The notes: generated by a model from the letters alone, not told the origin. A DNA stretch of 64,000 bases from Thiothrix subterranea (GCF_016772315.1 NZ_CP053482.1:2046001-2110000), one strand, 5' to 3'. Shown: positions 27,101 to 35,974, counted from the first letter of the stretch. Numbers and translations: made by a program.

Positions 27101-27532
27101 GTCGTGAGCGAACCAAAAACTGAGTTTTTCAGACATCAGAAAGACCATACGCGCCAGACCGTTCCATGCGTGCGCCCATTCATGCCCATGACTTTGGAAA
27201 ATGGTACGCCGCCCTGCTAGTCGAGGGATGAAGGAAAACAGGCTGGGACCAATCGCTTGGTAATGCACAATATCCAGATGTTTAATGCTGAATTGATGAA
27301 AACTCGCCAGAGCAACCAGCAGCATTTTTTCAAAATACACATGCTTTAATGTCGGCAACGGAATAATCCACATGCCTTCATGAAAAAATGGGCGAGAATA
27401 TTGGGGAGTTTTAATGGTATAAACAACAACCTGATGGCCTGCATCAACCAAGCGCTTGCCCAGTTCAAGTGTGTAGGTTTCGACCCCACCAATGCGGTCA
27501 ATACCTTTAATGGCAATAAATGCGATTTTCAC
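24134..27532 (-). CDS. Fusion of a GT4 glycosyltransferase with a Wzc-type chain-length regulator/BY-kinase
   Basis: An uninterrupted 1132-residue frame. Residues 1-370 are a GT-B GT4 enzyme (GGVETYTLELGKRL; FVGRLSKEKRVHDL; ETEGLPITLLEAMSLG near 274). Residues 384-1132 are a full Wzc-type protein: Wzz domain with helices near 440 and 856, long coiled coils between them, then a kinase with Walker A GEGKST (about 947), LLIDADLRKP and YVIIDAPP. The C-terminus has only one nearby Tyr (SNYSDGRN). Met384 (at 26383) has AAGG upstream and could start the Wzc part separately. It would couple sugar addition with export control. The two parts lie in one frame with an 18-residue linker. Confidence 0.88.
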   Translation of the reverse strand: MKIAFIAIKGIDRIGGVETYTLELGKRLVDAGHQVVVYTIKTPQYSRPFFHEGMWIIPLPTLKHVYFEKMLLVALASFHQFSIKHLDIVHYQAIGPSLFSFIPRLAGRRTIFQSHGHEWAHAWNGLARMVFLMSEKLSFWFAHDSIAVSRSLRHYYQKKYKRDVTYIPSGITPRQAIPCQTISRHGIKPDGYILFVGRLSKEKRVHDLMRAYQRLQNPPLKLVIVGNARAGDTYGDELRALASNDSRIVFTGAVYGDELIEWYSNAYVYVLPSETEGLPITLLEAMSLGRCCIASNIEANAEALSNKGILFPMGDVNALSTQLQQAMTNPAKVKHIGSILHQHVLSNYTWTLITEQFIRFYQKVMLPVSGQPANLLTMQGKHTMSINHPINKAADIAETSNVASIMLPEENRGYYAPPPQQIPLRQYWGALRHNMIPIMLSTLGGALLMLGLAALTSPTYTAKSSIKVDTRSPMLLDYDVDTARPPSYIDETVFYNTQFKMLRSRDLASRVIDKLAMRDSLLAERPFNPTLYALTDPFKDLVKFMRGLLPTDDNASNAIEQVTAEEIFLNNLSIKPVKSSRIIDIQYTGQNPEQARNVVQTLTETFVEQQYEDRREVAEGGKRFLNEQIYSAREKLQAAEAALIRYARTKNIVDTNADEPLIAQKLEALSKAYMTAKENRIRTQSQFNNKGELSGILNAADDPVVQEHQQELGKLQGAYLSNLELFKPNYPAMLSLQEQIHSRERLIAEATTLIRKNTTNNLRASFDAAADEEQKLAKEIKLLEKELLTFRSDNIGYANLKRDVDSFRSLYEGLLQRLKEVSVVETVQSDNVSVVDTAVAPSRKDGPSYSKYLLLGLLSGFLLSSLLILMREIMQPKVRVSADLQEAGGKYQILHALPYNKAVSEGSTVIFKPNAAAIWLDALRYLRTSLVLANYGKFPQVLHITSPLPGEGKSTVAVNLATLLASSGHKVLLIDADLRKPTVHKHLNLDNSSGLTNYLSGNLDQSPLHRIKSTRLLFAVCAGPAILDPVEALSSTRMQSLLDKARELFDYVIIDAPPVLGMADSLLLSNRADGTLLIVANNTSTKQEVRTSIECLEKSHGKLLGLVQNMVPLRHISKASNYSDGRNMLIPA

Positions 27533-27578
27533 AGTGTGTCCCTAACCGTTACTCAGGTGATTTTTACAATAGATAAGA

Positions 27579-28568
27579 TTAATGGTTATTGCCATGAGGC
27601 TTGGGACAGGTGGTGAAAATCAGCAGATGATTTGGTAAGTAGCGTTTTTTCAAGATCATTAAAAATAGCAGGGCTTCCAGCATCAATATCAGGCTGAGCA
27701 ACACCCAATTATGTAAACCAGCACGAATGGCTAAGAGGGTTAAGCCCCACAAGCCCAGCACCAGTAGCGCGGCGGGCAGAATTTTACAAGTCACCAGACG
27801 CCACAGGCGTGCTGAACTTATCGCAAGGGTCGCGGCAAGGCTATTCATGCGTAACACTGTTGCCAAGAATGTGGCTAACACGCTGGCATAAATAACCCCA
27901 TCAGCAGTGAACAGAATACTAAAAGGCCAGAGTAATGCTAATTTAATGCCCATTTCAGAGATGCCCAGCAACGCATTGGCTTTCTGTTGACCAACAGCAT
28001 TGAAATACGGCGTAGTTGCCAATTGCACCGCCAACCCTAGCAAGGTAAGGGTGAAAATCGTCAGCGGTAGGGCGAGGTATGCGTAAAACTGACCCACCCA
28101 TAGGGTTAGAAAAGTTTCACCCACCAGCCATGTATTAAAAATAGCCAATAGTGCCAACCCTACCCCAATTTGCAGTGACGTTAACAGGGTATCTAAAGCA
28201 CTGGCGAGGCGTCGCTCTCCAACCTGGCGCATGATAATGGTGTCCCAGTAGCTTTGAAAGCGCATCAGAACTTGTGTCAGCATGTCTATCAGCACGATCA
28301 TAATGGCGTAAGGTGCAACGGCCTGCATACCAATCAACACCCCGACCAATACATTGTCGGTGCGGTATTTGAAAAAATCAGCCGTTTGACTCAATGCCGT
28401 GTATTTGCTGAAACGCAATAACGCTTTCAAGTGCTGCCAGTCTACGGCTTGCCATTGCAGATACACCGTATGGTCGCGTCGGTACACGCTGATCAGCATG
28501 AAGGCAAAAAACAGTACATTGACAACAGAGGCGTATAACAGAATGGCTATCAATTCCCCCCTAGCCAC
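27579..28568 (-). pseudogene. C-terminal two-thirds of a frameshifted Wzx-type flippase
   Basis: A 329-residue frame, opened by GTG, with about eight membrane helices, continuing the MATE/Wzx-type flippase begun at 29071. It contains KYRTDNVLVGVLIGMQAVAPYA, typical of polysaccharide flippases. The join lies in the run of six G (minus strand) at 28556-28561: one added G gives the continuous reading LILWLGGELIAILL. The GTG start has no convincing ribosome site. The break may be a real mutation, a phase-variable tract or a sequencing error. Confidence 0.75.
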
Positions 28569-29071
28569 AAGATCAGGGGTATGCCTAGCAAGCGTAGGCT
28601 GATACGTACTGTTTCAAACCAACCAATTTCCAAATAGCGGACTTCTGCTCGCAAAACACTTTGGTAAAGCCGCAATGGTACAGATAGGGCGACTTCCACT
28701 AGCAAAATCGTGATCACGTCCCACAGTGCCTGTTGGGTGGTGGCGAGTGGTGGGATGCTGAATTGCACCAATACCGCAACGAGTAATAATAACCCCGTCA
28801 ATAGCAGGGATAGGAACATCGAGGTACTCAGGGTCATTTGCCAAGCGTGTTTATCATCGCCGTGTAAGGCAAGGTAGCGCGTACAAGCGTAAGCAATCCC
28901 GAAATCCAACAACAACAAATAACCGACAATCGCATTCGCCATCGACCACAAGCCAAAAGCGTTTTCACCCAGTGACTGGAGGATAAAAGGTAACAGTATT
29001 ACCGCACCTAAGGCATTGAGACCGATAGCAAACAGGCGAATCAAAGTCGAATTAGTGTAGTTCTTGCTCAT
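28550..29071 (-). pseudogene. N-terminal third of a frameshifted Wzx-type flippase
   Basis: A 173-residue fragment starting at the ATG at 29071, which overlaps the stop of the GT4 gene as ATGA. It has the first helices of a lipid-linked oligosaccharide flippase (LIRLFAIGLNALGAVILLPF; AFGLWSMANAIVGYLLLLDFG) and stops in LWLGGN just after the six-G run. The intact protein would be about 497 residues, normal for Wzx. Such flippases move undecaprenyl-linked repeat units across the inner membrane, so loss would block a wzy-dependent pathway. Confidence 0.78.
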
Positions 29072-30192
29072 CAGGTACGCACAGCCGCCGCCGCAACCAA
29101 ATCCACAATGCGTTGATTCCAGTCGAAGCGATAACGTGCCTGACAAGCGGCAGTTTTGCTGCTGAGCACGGTGGCATAGCCCGGTAATTGCAGGAATTTA
29201 TCCAGTTTGTTGATCAATACCGCGTGCTGGTCGGGGGGAAACAGCAATTCGTGGTCAGGCAGCACCTCACGTATTTCGGGAATATCACTGGCGAGGCAAG
29301 GCAGACCATAGCCCATGGCTTCCAACAAGGCGTTGGGGGAACCTTCATGCAGGGTAGGAAAGACAAACAGATGGCAGGTTTGCAAAATAGATGCAATATC
29401 GCTTTGCCAGCCGAGGAAAGAGACTTTATCGGCAATACCTGCTGTGTCGATGAAGGCTTGCAGTTGTGCCTGATAGCCCACGCCGCTGGTGTCATCACCT
29501 ATCACAAGGTATTCCCAATTGGTGTTACGCACTTTGCTAAGGGCTTCCAGCATAAACAAGATGTTTTTGCGTGGCGTTACCACCGATACTGTTACCATAC
29601 GTAGGGTATCGCGGCGAATGTCGGGGCGTGGTAATGCCAGTGGCTGTGTGACGATATGGTTAGGCAGGCAACGTGTTTTGGTGTTTCCGCCGGAACGTTG
29701 GTTAATGATCGCCCGCATCGTTTCGCTGGTGGTAATCACTTGATGGGAATAGCGCATTCCCAATTTTTCCAACACACGATGAAAGGCAATACGCAACCCT
29801 GCAAAGCGTTTTTTGCGCGAGTCAAACACATCATCGCCGCGTATAAAGGTTAGGGTGCGTACCCCTAGCCCCTTACCCGCGAAAATGGAGAGGGTTGCGT
29901 AAAAAAATGAAAAAATGAAATGTTGCGTAATCTGATGTTCACGGGTCAAGCGCCGCATCTCGCGTACTGCCCGCCAGCAAAATTCCGGCCAATACCACAG
30001 CGAAGTCGGGCGGGAACGCATCGGCAAAATGACCGGCTGGATACGTTCACCTTCCACCGGCAACGTTTCAGTTGCAATATAGATCACCCGATAGCCCGCT
30101 GCATCCAAGGCGCGGTAAGCGCGGTACAGGCGCGTGGTAAACCCGCCGGGTTTGTGCCGGTAGTACGCAGACAAAATAACAGTGGCATTCAT
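29071..30192 (-). CDS. GT4-family glycosyltransferase
   Basis: A 373-residue GT-B-fold enzyme. Motifs: HKPGGFTTRLYRAYRAL at the N-terminus (acceptor side), VVTPRKNILFMLEAL at the hinge, and the nucleotide-sugar Glu motif HEGSPNALLEAMGYGLP near residue 290. It should transfer a sugar from a nucleotide donor to the lipid-linked repeat unit at the cytoplasmic face of the membrane. It is the first gene of the leftward operon with the broken flippase and GT4-Wzc fusion. The donor cannot be predicted. Confidence 0.9.
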   Translation of the reverse strand: MNATVILSAYYRHKPGGFTTRLYRAYRALDAAGYRVIYIATETLPVEGERIQPVILPMRSRPTSLWYWPEFCWRAVREMRRLTREHQITQHFIFSFFYATLSIFAGKGLGVRTLTFIRGDDVFDSRKKRFAGLRIAFHRVLEKLGMRYSHQVITTSETMRAIINQRSGGNTKTRCLPNHIVTQPLALPRPDIRRDTLRMVTVSVVTPRKNILFMLEALSKVRNTNWEYLVIGDDTSGVGYQAQLQAFIDTAGIADKVSFLGWQSDIASILQTCHLFVFPTLHEGSPNALLEAMGYGLPCLASDIPEIREVLPDHELLFPPDQHAVLINKLDKFLQLPGYATVLSSKTAACQARYRFDWNQRIVDLVAAAAVRT

Positions 30193-30348
30193 GCGATGAA
30201 CTCAAGCGTAGACATAAATGCACCCTATCATTGTATCGAATCGCTGTTGAGTGCGGCTGCGAACAGTGGTAGCAGTCGCAGGAAGACTGGCACAAGCGAC
30301 CGGCGCATAGCGTATACTTAGCCTCAACCCAACCAGTTAGTGAGCCTA

Positions 30349-31389
30349 ATGACCCGACAATACCGCGCTGTTTCCCTGCTTTCCGGTGGCCTTGATTCCA
30401 TGCTTGCCACCAAAGCGGTGTTGGAACAAGGCATTCATGTGGAAGGCATCAACTTCTACACCGGCTTTTGCGTAGAAGGCCATACGCACGCCATCCGCAA
30501 ACACCACAGCGATAAAATCAAACGCAACAATGCCCTCTGGGTAGCCGAACAACTCGGCATCAAACTGCACATTGTGGATATTGTGGAAGCCTACAAAGAT
30601 GTCGTGCTCAACCCCAAATACGGCTACGGCGCACACCTAAACCCTTGCCTTGACTGCAAGATTTTCATGGTAAAAAAAGCGCACGAATGGATTCAGCAAA
30701 AAGGTTTCGATTTCATCATTACCGGCGAAGTGGTGGGGCAACGCCCCATGTCGCAACGCCCGGACACCATGCCGATTATTGCCGCCGAATCGGGTGCGGA
30801 AGAACTGCTGTTACGCCCACTGTCTGCGCACAATTTACCCCCCAGCAAACCCGAACGCGAAGGCTGGGTTGATCGTGACCAGTTGTTTGGTTTCCGAGGG
30901 CGCAACCGCAAACCGCAGATAGCCCTTGCTGCCCAGTGGGGAATCACGGATTACGCACAACCGGCGGGCGGCTGTTGCTTCCTGACGGATGCTAATTACA
31001 CCGACAAACTGCAAGATTTGTGGGCGCATCGCCCTAACCGCGCTTATGAACTCGATGACATTATGTTGCTGAAAATCGGGCGGCATTTACGCCCGCGACC
31101 GCATTTTAAAATGATTGTGTCACGCGAGGAGGGTGAAACCCATTTCCTCGAAGGCTACAAAAACCAATTCCTCTGGATCAAAACCGCCAGTCATTCCGGC
31201 CCGTTAACCTTGCTGGATGGCGATACGCTTACCGATGACGATGTGCACCTTGCCGCGCAAATTTCAGCCCGCTACAGCCAAGGCAAGCACGCGGCGGAAG
31301 TCGTCTGCCAGTTCGCTCGTCCGGGTGCTGCGCTTCAGGAAATCAGCGTTACGCCCTTGCGCGACTTGCCGGATACTTGGCTACTTTGA
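30349..31389 (+). CDS. PP-loop ATPase, tRNA-thiolation-like
   Basis: A 346-residue protein with an N-terminal PP-loop (LLSGGLDSMLATKA), NPCLDCKIF, and PAGGCCFLTD with paired cysteines. The C-terminal region, about 130 residues, has HFKMIVSREEGETHFLEGY, possibly an RNA-binding add-on. The family is often labelled tRNA (5-methylaminomethyl-2-thiouridylate) methyltransferase-like or ThiI/MnmA-like; the exact modification is uncertain. The cysteines suit persulfide chemistry. A GTG at 30340 is an alternative start. It lies convergent with rnd, their stops two bases apart. Confidence 0.75.
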   Translation: MTRQYRAVSLLSGGLDSMLATKAVLEQGIHVEGINFYTGFCVEGHTHAIRKHHSDKIKRNNALWVAEQLGIKLHIVDIVEAYKDVVLNPKYGYGAHLNPCLDCKIFMVKKAHEWIQQKGFDFIITGEVVGQRPMSQRPDTMPIIAAESGAEELLLRPLSAHNLPPSKPEREGWVDRDQLFGFRGRNRKPQIALAAQWGITDYAQPAGGCCFLTDANYTDKLQDLWAHRPNRAYELDDIMLLKIGRHLRPRPHFKMIVSREEGETHFLEGYKNQFLWIKTASHSGPLTLLDGDTLTDDDVHLAAQISARYSQGKHAAEVVCQFARPGAALQEISVTPLRDLPDTWLL

Positions 31390-31390
31390 A

Positions 31391-32533
31391 TCACGCTTCC
31401 ATGACCAATTGCTGATCCCGCACGCGAATGCTGGCCTTACCTGCCAATACCGCCGTAAACAAATCATTCACCAACGCGCCACGCCAATCGTCAGACAGGG
31501 TGGTGCGCCCTTCTTCCAGCATTTTTTCAAGCTGTTGGCGGGTGGCAATCATTTGCGCCGAAATGCCGTTTTCATGCGCGACTTGATTGAGCAGGGCGGT
31601 CAGCACGTCCGCCACCACGCTCATGGACGCATCCAGTTTGCGGCGACGCGGTAAGGATGGGCATTCACTTTTCGGCACTGCTTGTCCACGAGCAATGCAA
31701 GCCAGCCATTCGCCCGCACCGCGTTCAATTTGTTCATCGCTCAAGCCACGAATCTGGCGCAATGCCGCTGGGCTGTCCGGTTGCATCCGTGCCATGTCTA
31801 GCAAGATTTCATCGGATAAAATCCAGCGTCGGGGAATGTCTTTGAGCAAGGCACGCTGTTCACGCCATGCCGCTAATTCGCGCAAAATTGCCAATTGCTG
31901 CGGCTTGAGGATTTGCAAGCCTTTCACCCGTTCCCACACGGTTTGCGGGTCAACGGTGTAAGTCGCGGGATCGGCGAGTTTTTGGAACGGTTTTTCCAAC
32001 CAATGCATCCGCCCCAATTGTTCCAGTTGTTCGCGCAAGCGCAAATAAACATCGCGCAAATGGCGTACATCGTCAATGGCGTATTCCAGTTGCGCCCTCG
32101 TCAAAGGGCGGCGTGACCAATCGGTACGTGACTGCGATTTATCCAGCGCTATGCCCAGCAAGGCTTCCACCAAACGCGCATACCCCAATTGGTCGCCCAT
32201 GCCCAACACGGCAGCGGCAACTTGGGTATCAAACAGCGGGGCGGGTACGTTGCCATTGCCTAAATGGTGGAAGATTTCCAGATCTTGCCAAGCGGCGTGC
32301 AAGACTTTCAGGCGCTGTGGCTGATTGAGCCACTTCAGAAACGGTTGCAAATCACTAATCGCGATGGGGTCAATGCACGCCAAGGTGTCAGCACTGGCAA
32401 TTTGGATCAAACACAATCGCGGGTAATAGGTTTTTTCGCGGATGAATTCCGTATCCAAGGTAATCCATTCGGCAGCATCGAGCCGAGCCATGAGGTCGGT
32501 TAACTTTTCGGCATTATCAATATAATCAAACAT
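31391..32533 (-). CDS. rnd: Ribonuclease D
   Basis: A 380-residue 3'-5' exoribonuclease for tRNA and small-RNA 3' ends. The DEDD core begins with WITLDTEFIREKTYYPRL, continues with KVLHAAWQDLEIF, and has YAIDDVRHLRDVY (DEDDy type). HRDC-like helices (RALLKDIPRRWILSDEILLD) follow. I prefer the ATG at 32533; an upstream TTG would add six residues, and neither has a strong ribosome site. Confidence 0.95.
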   Translation of the reverse strand: MFDYIDNAEKLTDLMARLDAAEWITLDTEFIREKTYYPRLCLIQIASADTLACIDPIAISDLQPFLKWLNQPQRLKVLHAAWQDLEIFHHLGNGNVPAPLFDTQVAAAVLGMGDQLGYARLVEALLGIALDKSQSRTDWSRRPLTRAQLEYAIDDVRHLRDVYLRLREQLEQLGRMHWLEKPFQKLADPATYTVDPQTVWERVKGLQILKPQQLAILRELAAWREQRALLKDIPRRWILSDEILLDMARMQPDSPAALRQIRGLSDEQIERGAGEWLACIARGQAVPKSECPSLPRRRKLDASMSVVADVLTALLNQVAHENGISAQMIATRQQLEKMLEEGRTTLSDDWRGALVNDLFTAVLAGKASIRVRDQQLVMEA

Positions 32534-32693
32534 AGACGTGGTGCGCTTCAACTAGAACAGCAACGATTGTACGGCAAACAGGGGTGTAACCATACCTTGG
32601 AACACCCGCATACCCATAAAAACACAGCAATCCTCATGGCTTTGGTGCACTGCAACGTTAGTGTTTAAGAATATTTGAAATATCAACTGTTTG

Positions 32694-32850
32694 TTGACAT
32701 TGCTCACGTTTTTCTGCACATTGAGAAATATCAAATTTCCTGAACAGTAACGCTTTTGAAACCGCTAGTGAGGGTAGTTGCCATGCACAGTATTGCTAGG
32801 TTGTGTATGGTCTGAGCGGTCAACCCGGTCAACACGACCGGGTTTTTTTT
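32694..32850 (+). ncRNA. Candidate small RNA in the rnd/protease intergenic region
   Basis: The 307-bp space between rnd and the protease gene (both leftward) contains no convincing gene. It ends in a strong rightward terminator, so something is transcribed rightward. TTGACA at 32694-32699 could be the -35 box; the -10 box is poor (CACATT with a 17-base spacer). The transcript would be about 120-130 bases and untranslated. No known small-RNA class is recognised. Confidence 0.4.
32822..32850 (+). terminator. Strong intrinsic terminator, rightward
   Basis: A 9-bp perfect stem AACCCGGTC / GACCGGGTT with a 5-base loop runs into eight T residues. In the leftward direction there is no T run, so it does not serve the protease gene. 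Confidence 0.9.
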
Positions 32851-32858
32851 CGGGTTCG

Positions 32859-34598
32859 CTAAACCGGATTCAACAACGCTTCCAAGTACGTGGTGATGCT
32901 ACTCGCCGTTTTCCGTTCCGAGCTACTCAATGTTATCCCCTGAATCAGCGCGGCATTGCGCAAACCCAGCAAATAACGTATCAACAAAATCGCATCTTTA
33001 TCAGCCTGCTGCTGTCCATCCGCGTCAATGTCCATCACCTGCTGCACGGCGGCTAATTGCGTTTCCAGTGTCGCAAGATTGAACGTATGCTGGGTAACAC
33101 CTTCCACCAACGCGGCTCCGCGTGTCCCTTGCAAATAACGGGCGATGAGCACTCCTTCCACCAAGCCCGTGGGCGGAATGTTGCTACCGCGCAGGCGCAA
33201 TGACGGCGGCGTGCCGGTTGCCCCCAACCAACTGCTAATCAGCGGCCAAGTGCGCTCGAAACGGCTGTATTCATCCGGCGCAGCGGGATTGGCACAATCC
33301 GACGAACCGCCCAGCAAAGAACCGTTGAGGTAATGTTTGCCGCCCTGTTCCACCCAAATGCCCGAACCGCTGCTCCCCGGTGCGGTAATGCCGGTATGCC
33401 ACTGCACGCTGGAAAAATCACCGTTAGTATCGGGGATGACAGAATAGCCCCCGTTGAGGGTTTCCATCCGCATGTGCGCTTGAAAATTACCCATTGCGTA
33501 CTTTTTCGGGCTGCCCAAACCGTGATGGATGCCGGTCACGGCTTGATTGCTGGTCAGGGGCGTATTCGTCCACCCCGACATCAATACGCCAGTGGGCGGA
33601 TTTTTATTCAGACGCACAAAGGTTGTGTCTAACGCCGTTTTGCTCATCAATAATTGTGCGCCGCCGGTGGTTTGCGTAAAGCTGCTGTTAGTGCCGCCAC
33701 AGGTGGCATTTGCATACAACCAGAACAAATCCATGGTGCTGGCGGCTTGCTGATTGTTAACACAATGCGCGGCGGTGAAAAAATACGGTACTTGCGTGTA
33801 CACATCGTTATCTGCCAGCACCGTTCCCGAACACAAATAACTCAAACCATCCGCTTCGGTAAACACATAACGCGCCACCGCTTTGCCGGTTTCCTGCCAA
33901 GCAGGGCTGGCACAGGCGATGTCTTGCTGGCAACTGGCGTATTCTTCTTTGACAATACTGCTTTTGAGCTGACTACTGGCGGGGTCAACCACCAAATGCG
34001 AAAGCTGCGGCAGTGCCAATTCCACCTGTTGAGGCGTTACCCCGGTGGGCAGAAACACCTCCATGCCCAAGGTATCGCCTTCCACCGTCGGCGACCAAGT
34101 AAGGCTATGGGCGGCGGCATCCGCCGCAAACACTTGGGCCGGGTTCGTGGGGGAATAAAAGCGCAGCTCTGCGCCTGCGGGGAAATTGCCGATCTGCACC
34201 TGCGCCCGCACCCGCACCGCGCCAGTGGAGGTCACACTGAAATGCGCCACTTTGCCGCCGCTAACCGTTGTCCATTGCCACGCATTCAAATCCATGGTGT
34301 CACTGACGCTGCTGGGCAATGCCCGCCCGACGCCGACGCGATACGCCTTCGCCCCTTGCCCGTTTTGCAATAACTGAAGCTCAACGTCTTGCAATGCCGG
34401 TAAACTCACCGCATTAGCCGTTGCCGTAGTGTTGCGCGTGGTTGCACCCCGTGCTGCCGCCTTGGGCAATACCGGCAAGCGCAATGCCACCGTTTCAGTG
34501 GCGGTTTCGCCTTGAAAAACTTCCGGTTCAGCGCGGCTATTTGCCTGTACCGGGTGCGCCAAGGCCAGTAATAAACACGTCAGGGTTAGCATTTTCAT
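32859..34598 (-). CDS. Secreted trypsin-like serine protease with dockerin-like C-terminal repeats
   Basis: A 579-residue exported protein (signal peptide ending VQA). A beta-rich prodomain covers about 40-220. The protease domain has the triad His in FTAAHC (about 278), Asp in LDTTFVRL (about 324) and Ser in PGSSGSGIW (about 408), resembling lysyl-endopeptidase types. The end has two similar 30-residue segments: VEGVLIARYLQGTRGAALVE, and IDADGQQQADKDAILLIRYL followed by LGLRNAALIQG. The second has a dockerin/EF-hand-like Ca loop. The adjacent upstream gene is cohesin-like, so attachment between the two is plausible. Confidence 0.85.
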   Translation of the reverse strand: MKMLTLTCLLLALAHPVQANSRAEPEVFQGETATETVALRLPVLPKAAARGATTRNTTATANAVSLPALQDVELQLLQNGQGAKAYRVGVGRALPSSVSDTMDLNAWQWTTVSGGKVAHFSVTSTGAVRVRAQVQIGNFPAGAELRFYSPTNPAQVFAADAAAHSLTWSPTVEGDTLGMEVFLPTGVTPQQVELALPQLSHLVVDPASSQLKSSIVKEEYASCQQDIACASPAWQETGKAVARYVFTEADGLSYLCSGTVLADNDVYTQVPYFFTAAHCVNNQQAASTMDLFWLYANATCGGTNSSFTQTTGGAQLLMSKTALDTTFVRLNKNPPTGVLMSGWTNTPLTSNQAVTGIHHGLGSPKKYAMGNFQAHMRMETLNGGYSVIPDTNGDFSSVQWHTGITAPGSSGSGIWVEQGGKHYLNGSLLGGSSDCANPAAPDEYSRFERTWPLISSWLGATGTPPSLRLRGSNIPPTGLVEGVLIARYLQGTRGAALVEGVTQHTFNLATLETQLAAVQQVMDIDADGQQQADKDAILLIRYLLGLRNAALIQGITLSSSERKTASSITTYLEALLNPV

Positions 34599-34609
34599 CG
34601 TGAATGACC

Positions 34610-35224
34610 TTATTGCGGCAAGCTGCTGGGCAGAATGTAATTGGTGCTGTTAGTGCTATTGCCCGGTGCTAATAAAATATTGCCTAATAAGGCATTGACG
34701 TCATTATCCGGGCCGACGTAGAGGGTTTTACCGTCCAGATTCATATCGGTTGTTCGATAGCCCGGTAACTGAAAGTTGGTATGCGCTCCAGTATTTTCCG
34801 GGCTGGCGAGGATGACGCCCAGCACCGTGTTTTTGTCGTTACCGGGGCCATCGGAAATCAATTTGAAATCCGCATTGGCATCGCCCGTCGGCAACAGTCG
34901 CACCGCGCTTTGTGAAATCCGCACCTCATTGCCGTAAATCGGCGTGGTACTTTGGGTGAAATCCAGCGTGCTGGCATTGGCGGTCAGTTTGAGTGGGGCA
35001 GCACTCATTACCGCCAAATGATTACGGTGACGCAAAGCCACATAATAATCCCCCGGCGCAACCTTAAAGCTCAGAGCGGTGCTTCCCGTCATGGCATCAA
35101 CGACATCGCCATCACGTTGCAATAAGGCGGCTTGGCTGGCAACGCGCGTTTGCGGCTGTTGTTGCGGGCGTAATTCCACCAATACCCAATCGACGATTGC
35201 ATCATTACCCGTGGTTGCCAGCAA
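34610..35224 (-). pseudogene. C-terminal half of a frameshifted cohesin-like secreted protein
   Basis: A 204-residue frame holding the rest of the protein begun at 35868. It starts within the block LLATTGNDAIVDWVLVELR, whose upstream part (LTQPYA, then EATTTT in this frame) shows the two frames belong together. Farther on are Ca-loop-like DANADFKLISDGPGNDKN and MNLDGKTLYVGPDNDVN. It ends 11 bases before the protease gene, so the two are an operon. The frame change lies near 35239-35246. Confidence 0.72.
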
Positions 35225-35868
35225 GGTGGTGGTCGTGGCTTCACTGCATACGGCTGTGTCAATGGAAGCGAATTAGTGGTACGCAAACTATCCCGCATCT
35301 GCGCATCCGCACTCACGTAAGCGCCTTGTAGCATTCCGCGCAACTTGAGCGTTACCGATTCTGCGACGGTTTCCGCCGTCACTTTCATTGGCGTTGTTTG
35401 CAAGGCCACGCCATCCGCCGTGTCACTGGCGCTGGTGCGGATGTGGGTCGTGCCGATAAACCCTGGCAACACGTCAAACGCCACTTCACCCAAGGTTAGT
35501 GGCAATCCGTCAGCACCCGGCCATTGCGCGGTCACATCCACCCATGCCAGCGTGAGGTAGCTGTCGGTACTGGCATCCGCATCCCCATTGGCGCTATCCA
35601 CGCTCACTTCCCCAACCGGCTGGAGACCGTAAGCGAAAGCCTTACTCACACCCTTGAATTGCAAGGCATTGGCATTGAAATGCACCCGCAAACCCAGTCC
35701 GGTTTCTGCGCCATTATCCGGGGTTGCCACGGTGTAAACGGGCTTAAAAACGATTACACTACCGCCGCTAACCGTGGTAGCCGCTGTCGAAGGCTGGATG
35801 ATTTGAGTGGCGTGAACCGGCAATGCTATGCACACCAACAGACACGCCAAACCGATGGAATACTTCAT
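35089..35868 (-). pseudogene. N-terminal half of a frameshifted cohesin-like secreted protein
   Basis: A signal peptide (ending VHA) is followed by a domain of about 140 residues with cohesin-like features: GLRVHFNANALQFKGVS, then LTLGEVAFDVLPGFIGTTHI. The frame is meaningful as far as RTTNSLPLTQPYA (near 35243) and then runs into unrelated Pro/Arg/Trp-rich residues to 35089. One added base near 35240 would join it to the downstream half as a single protein of about 419 residues. The break is either a recent mutation or a read error. Confidence 0.7.
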
Positions 35869-35974
35869 GCTTGATGGCTATCCATGTTATTTTTTATGAT
35901 TAGTGATAAATTTAGCAGAACTCTCTTTACAAATAAAACTCCAATGATCTAAACGGTCTATCAAAGGGCAAACA

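Noticed and set aside
27579-29071. Two separate flippase-like genes
   Set aside because: Each half lacks essential helices, and a single G insertion merges them into one normal-length Wzx.
32552-32734. 60-residue leftward frame upstream of rnd
   Set aside because: No ribosome site, signal or family; it overlaps the proposed small-RNA promoter region.
33654-34373. Long antisense frame (about 239 codons) opposite the serine protease
   Set aside because: It overlaps the clearly functional protease domain and has an Arg/His-rich shadow composition.
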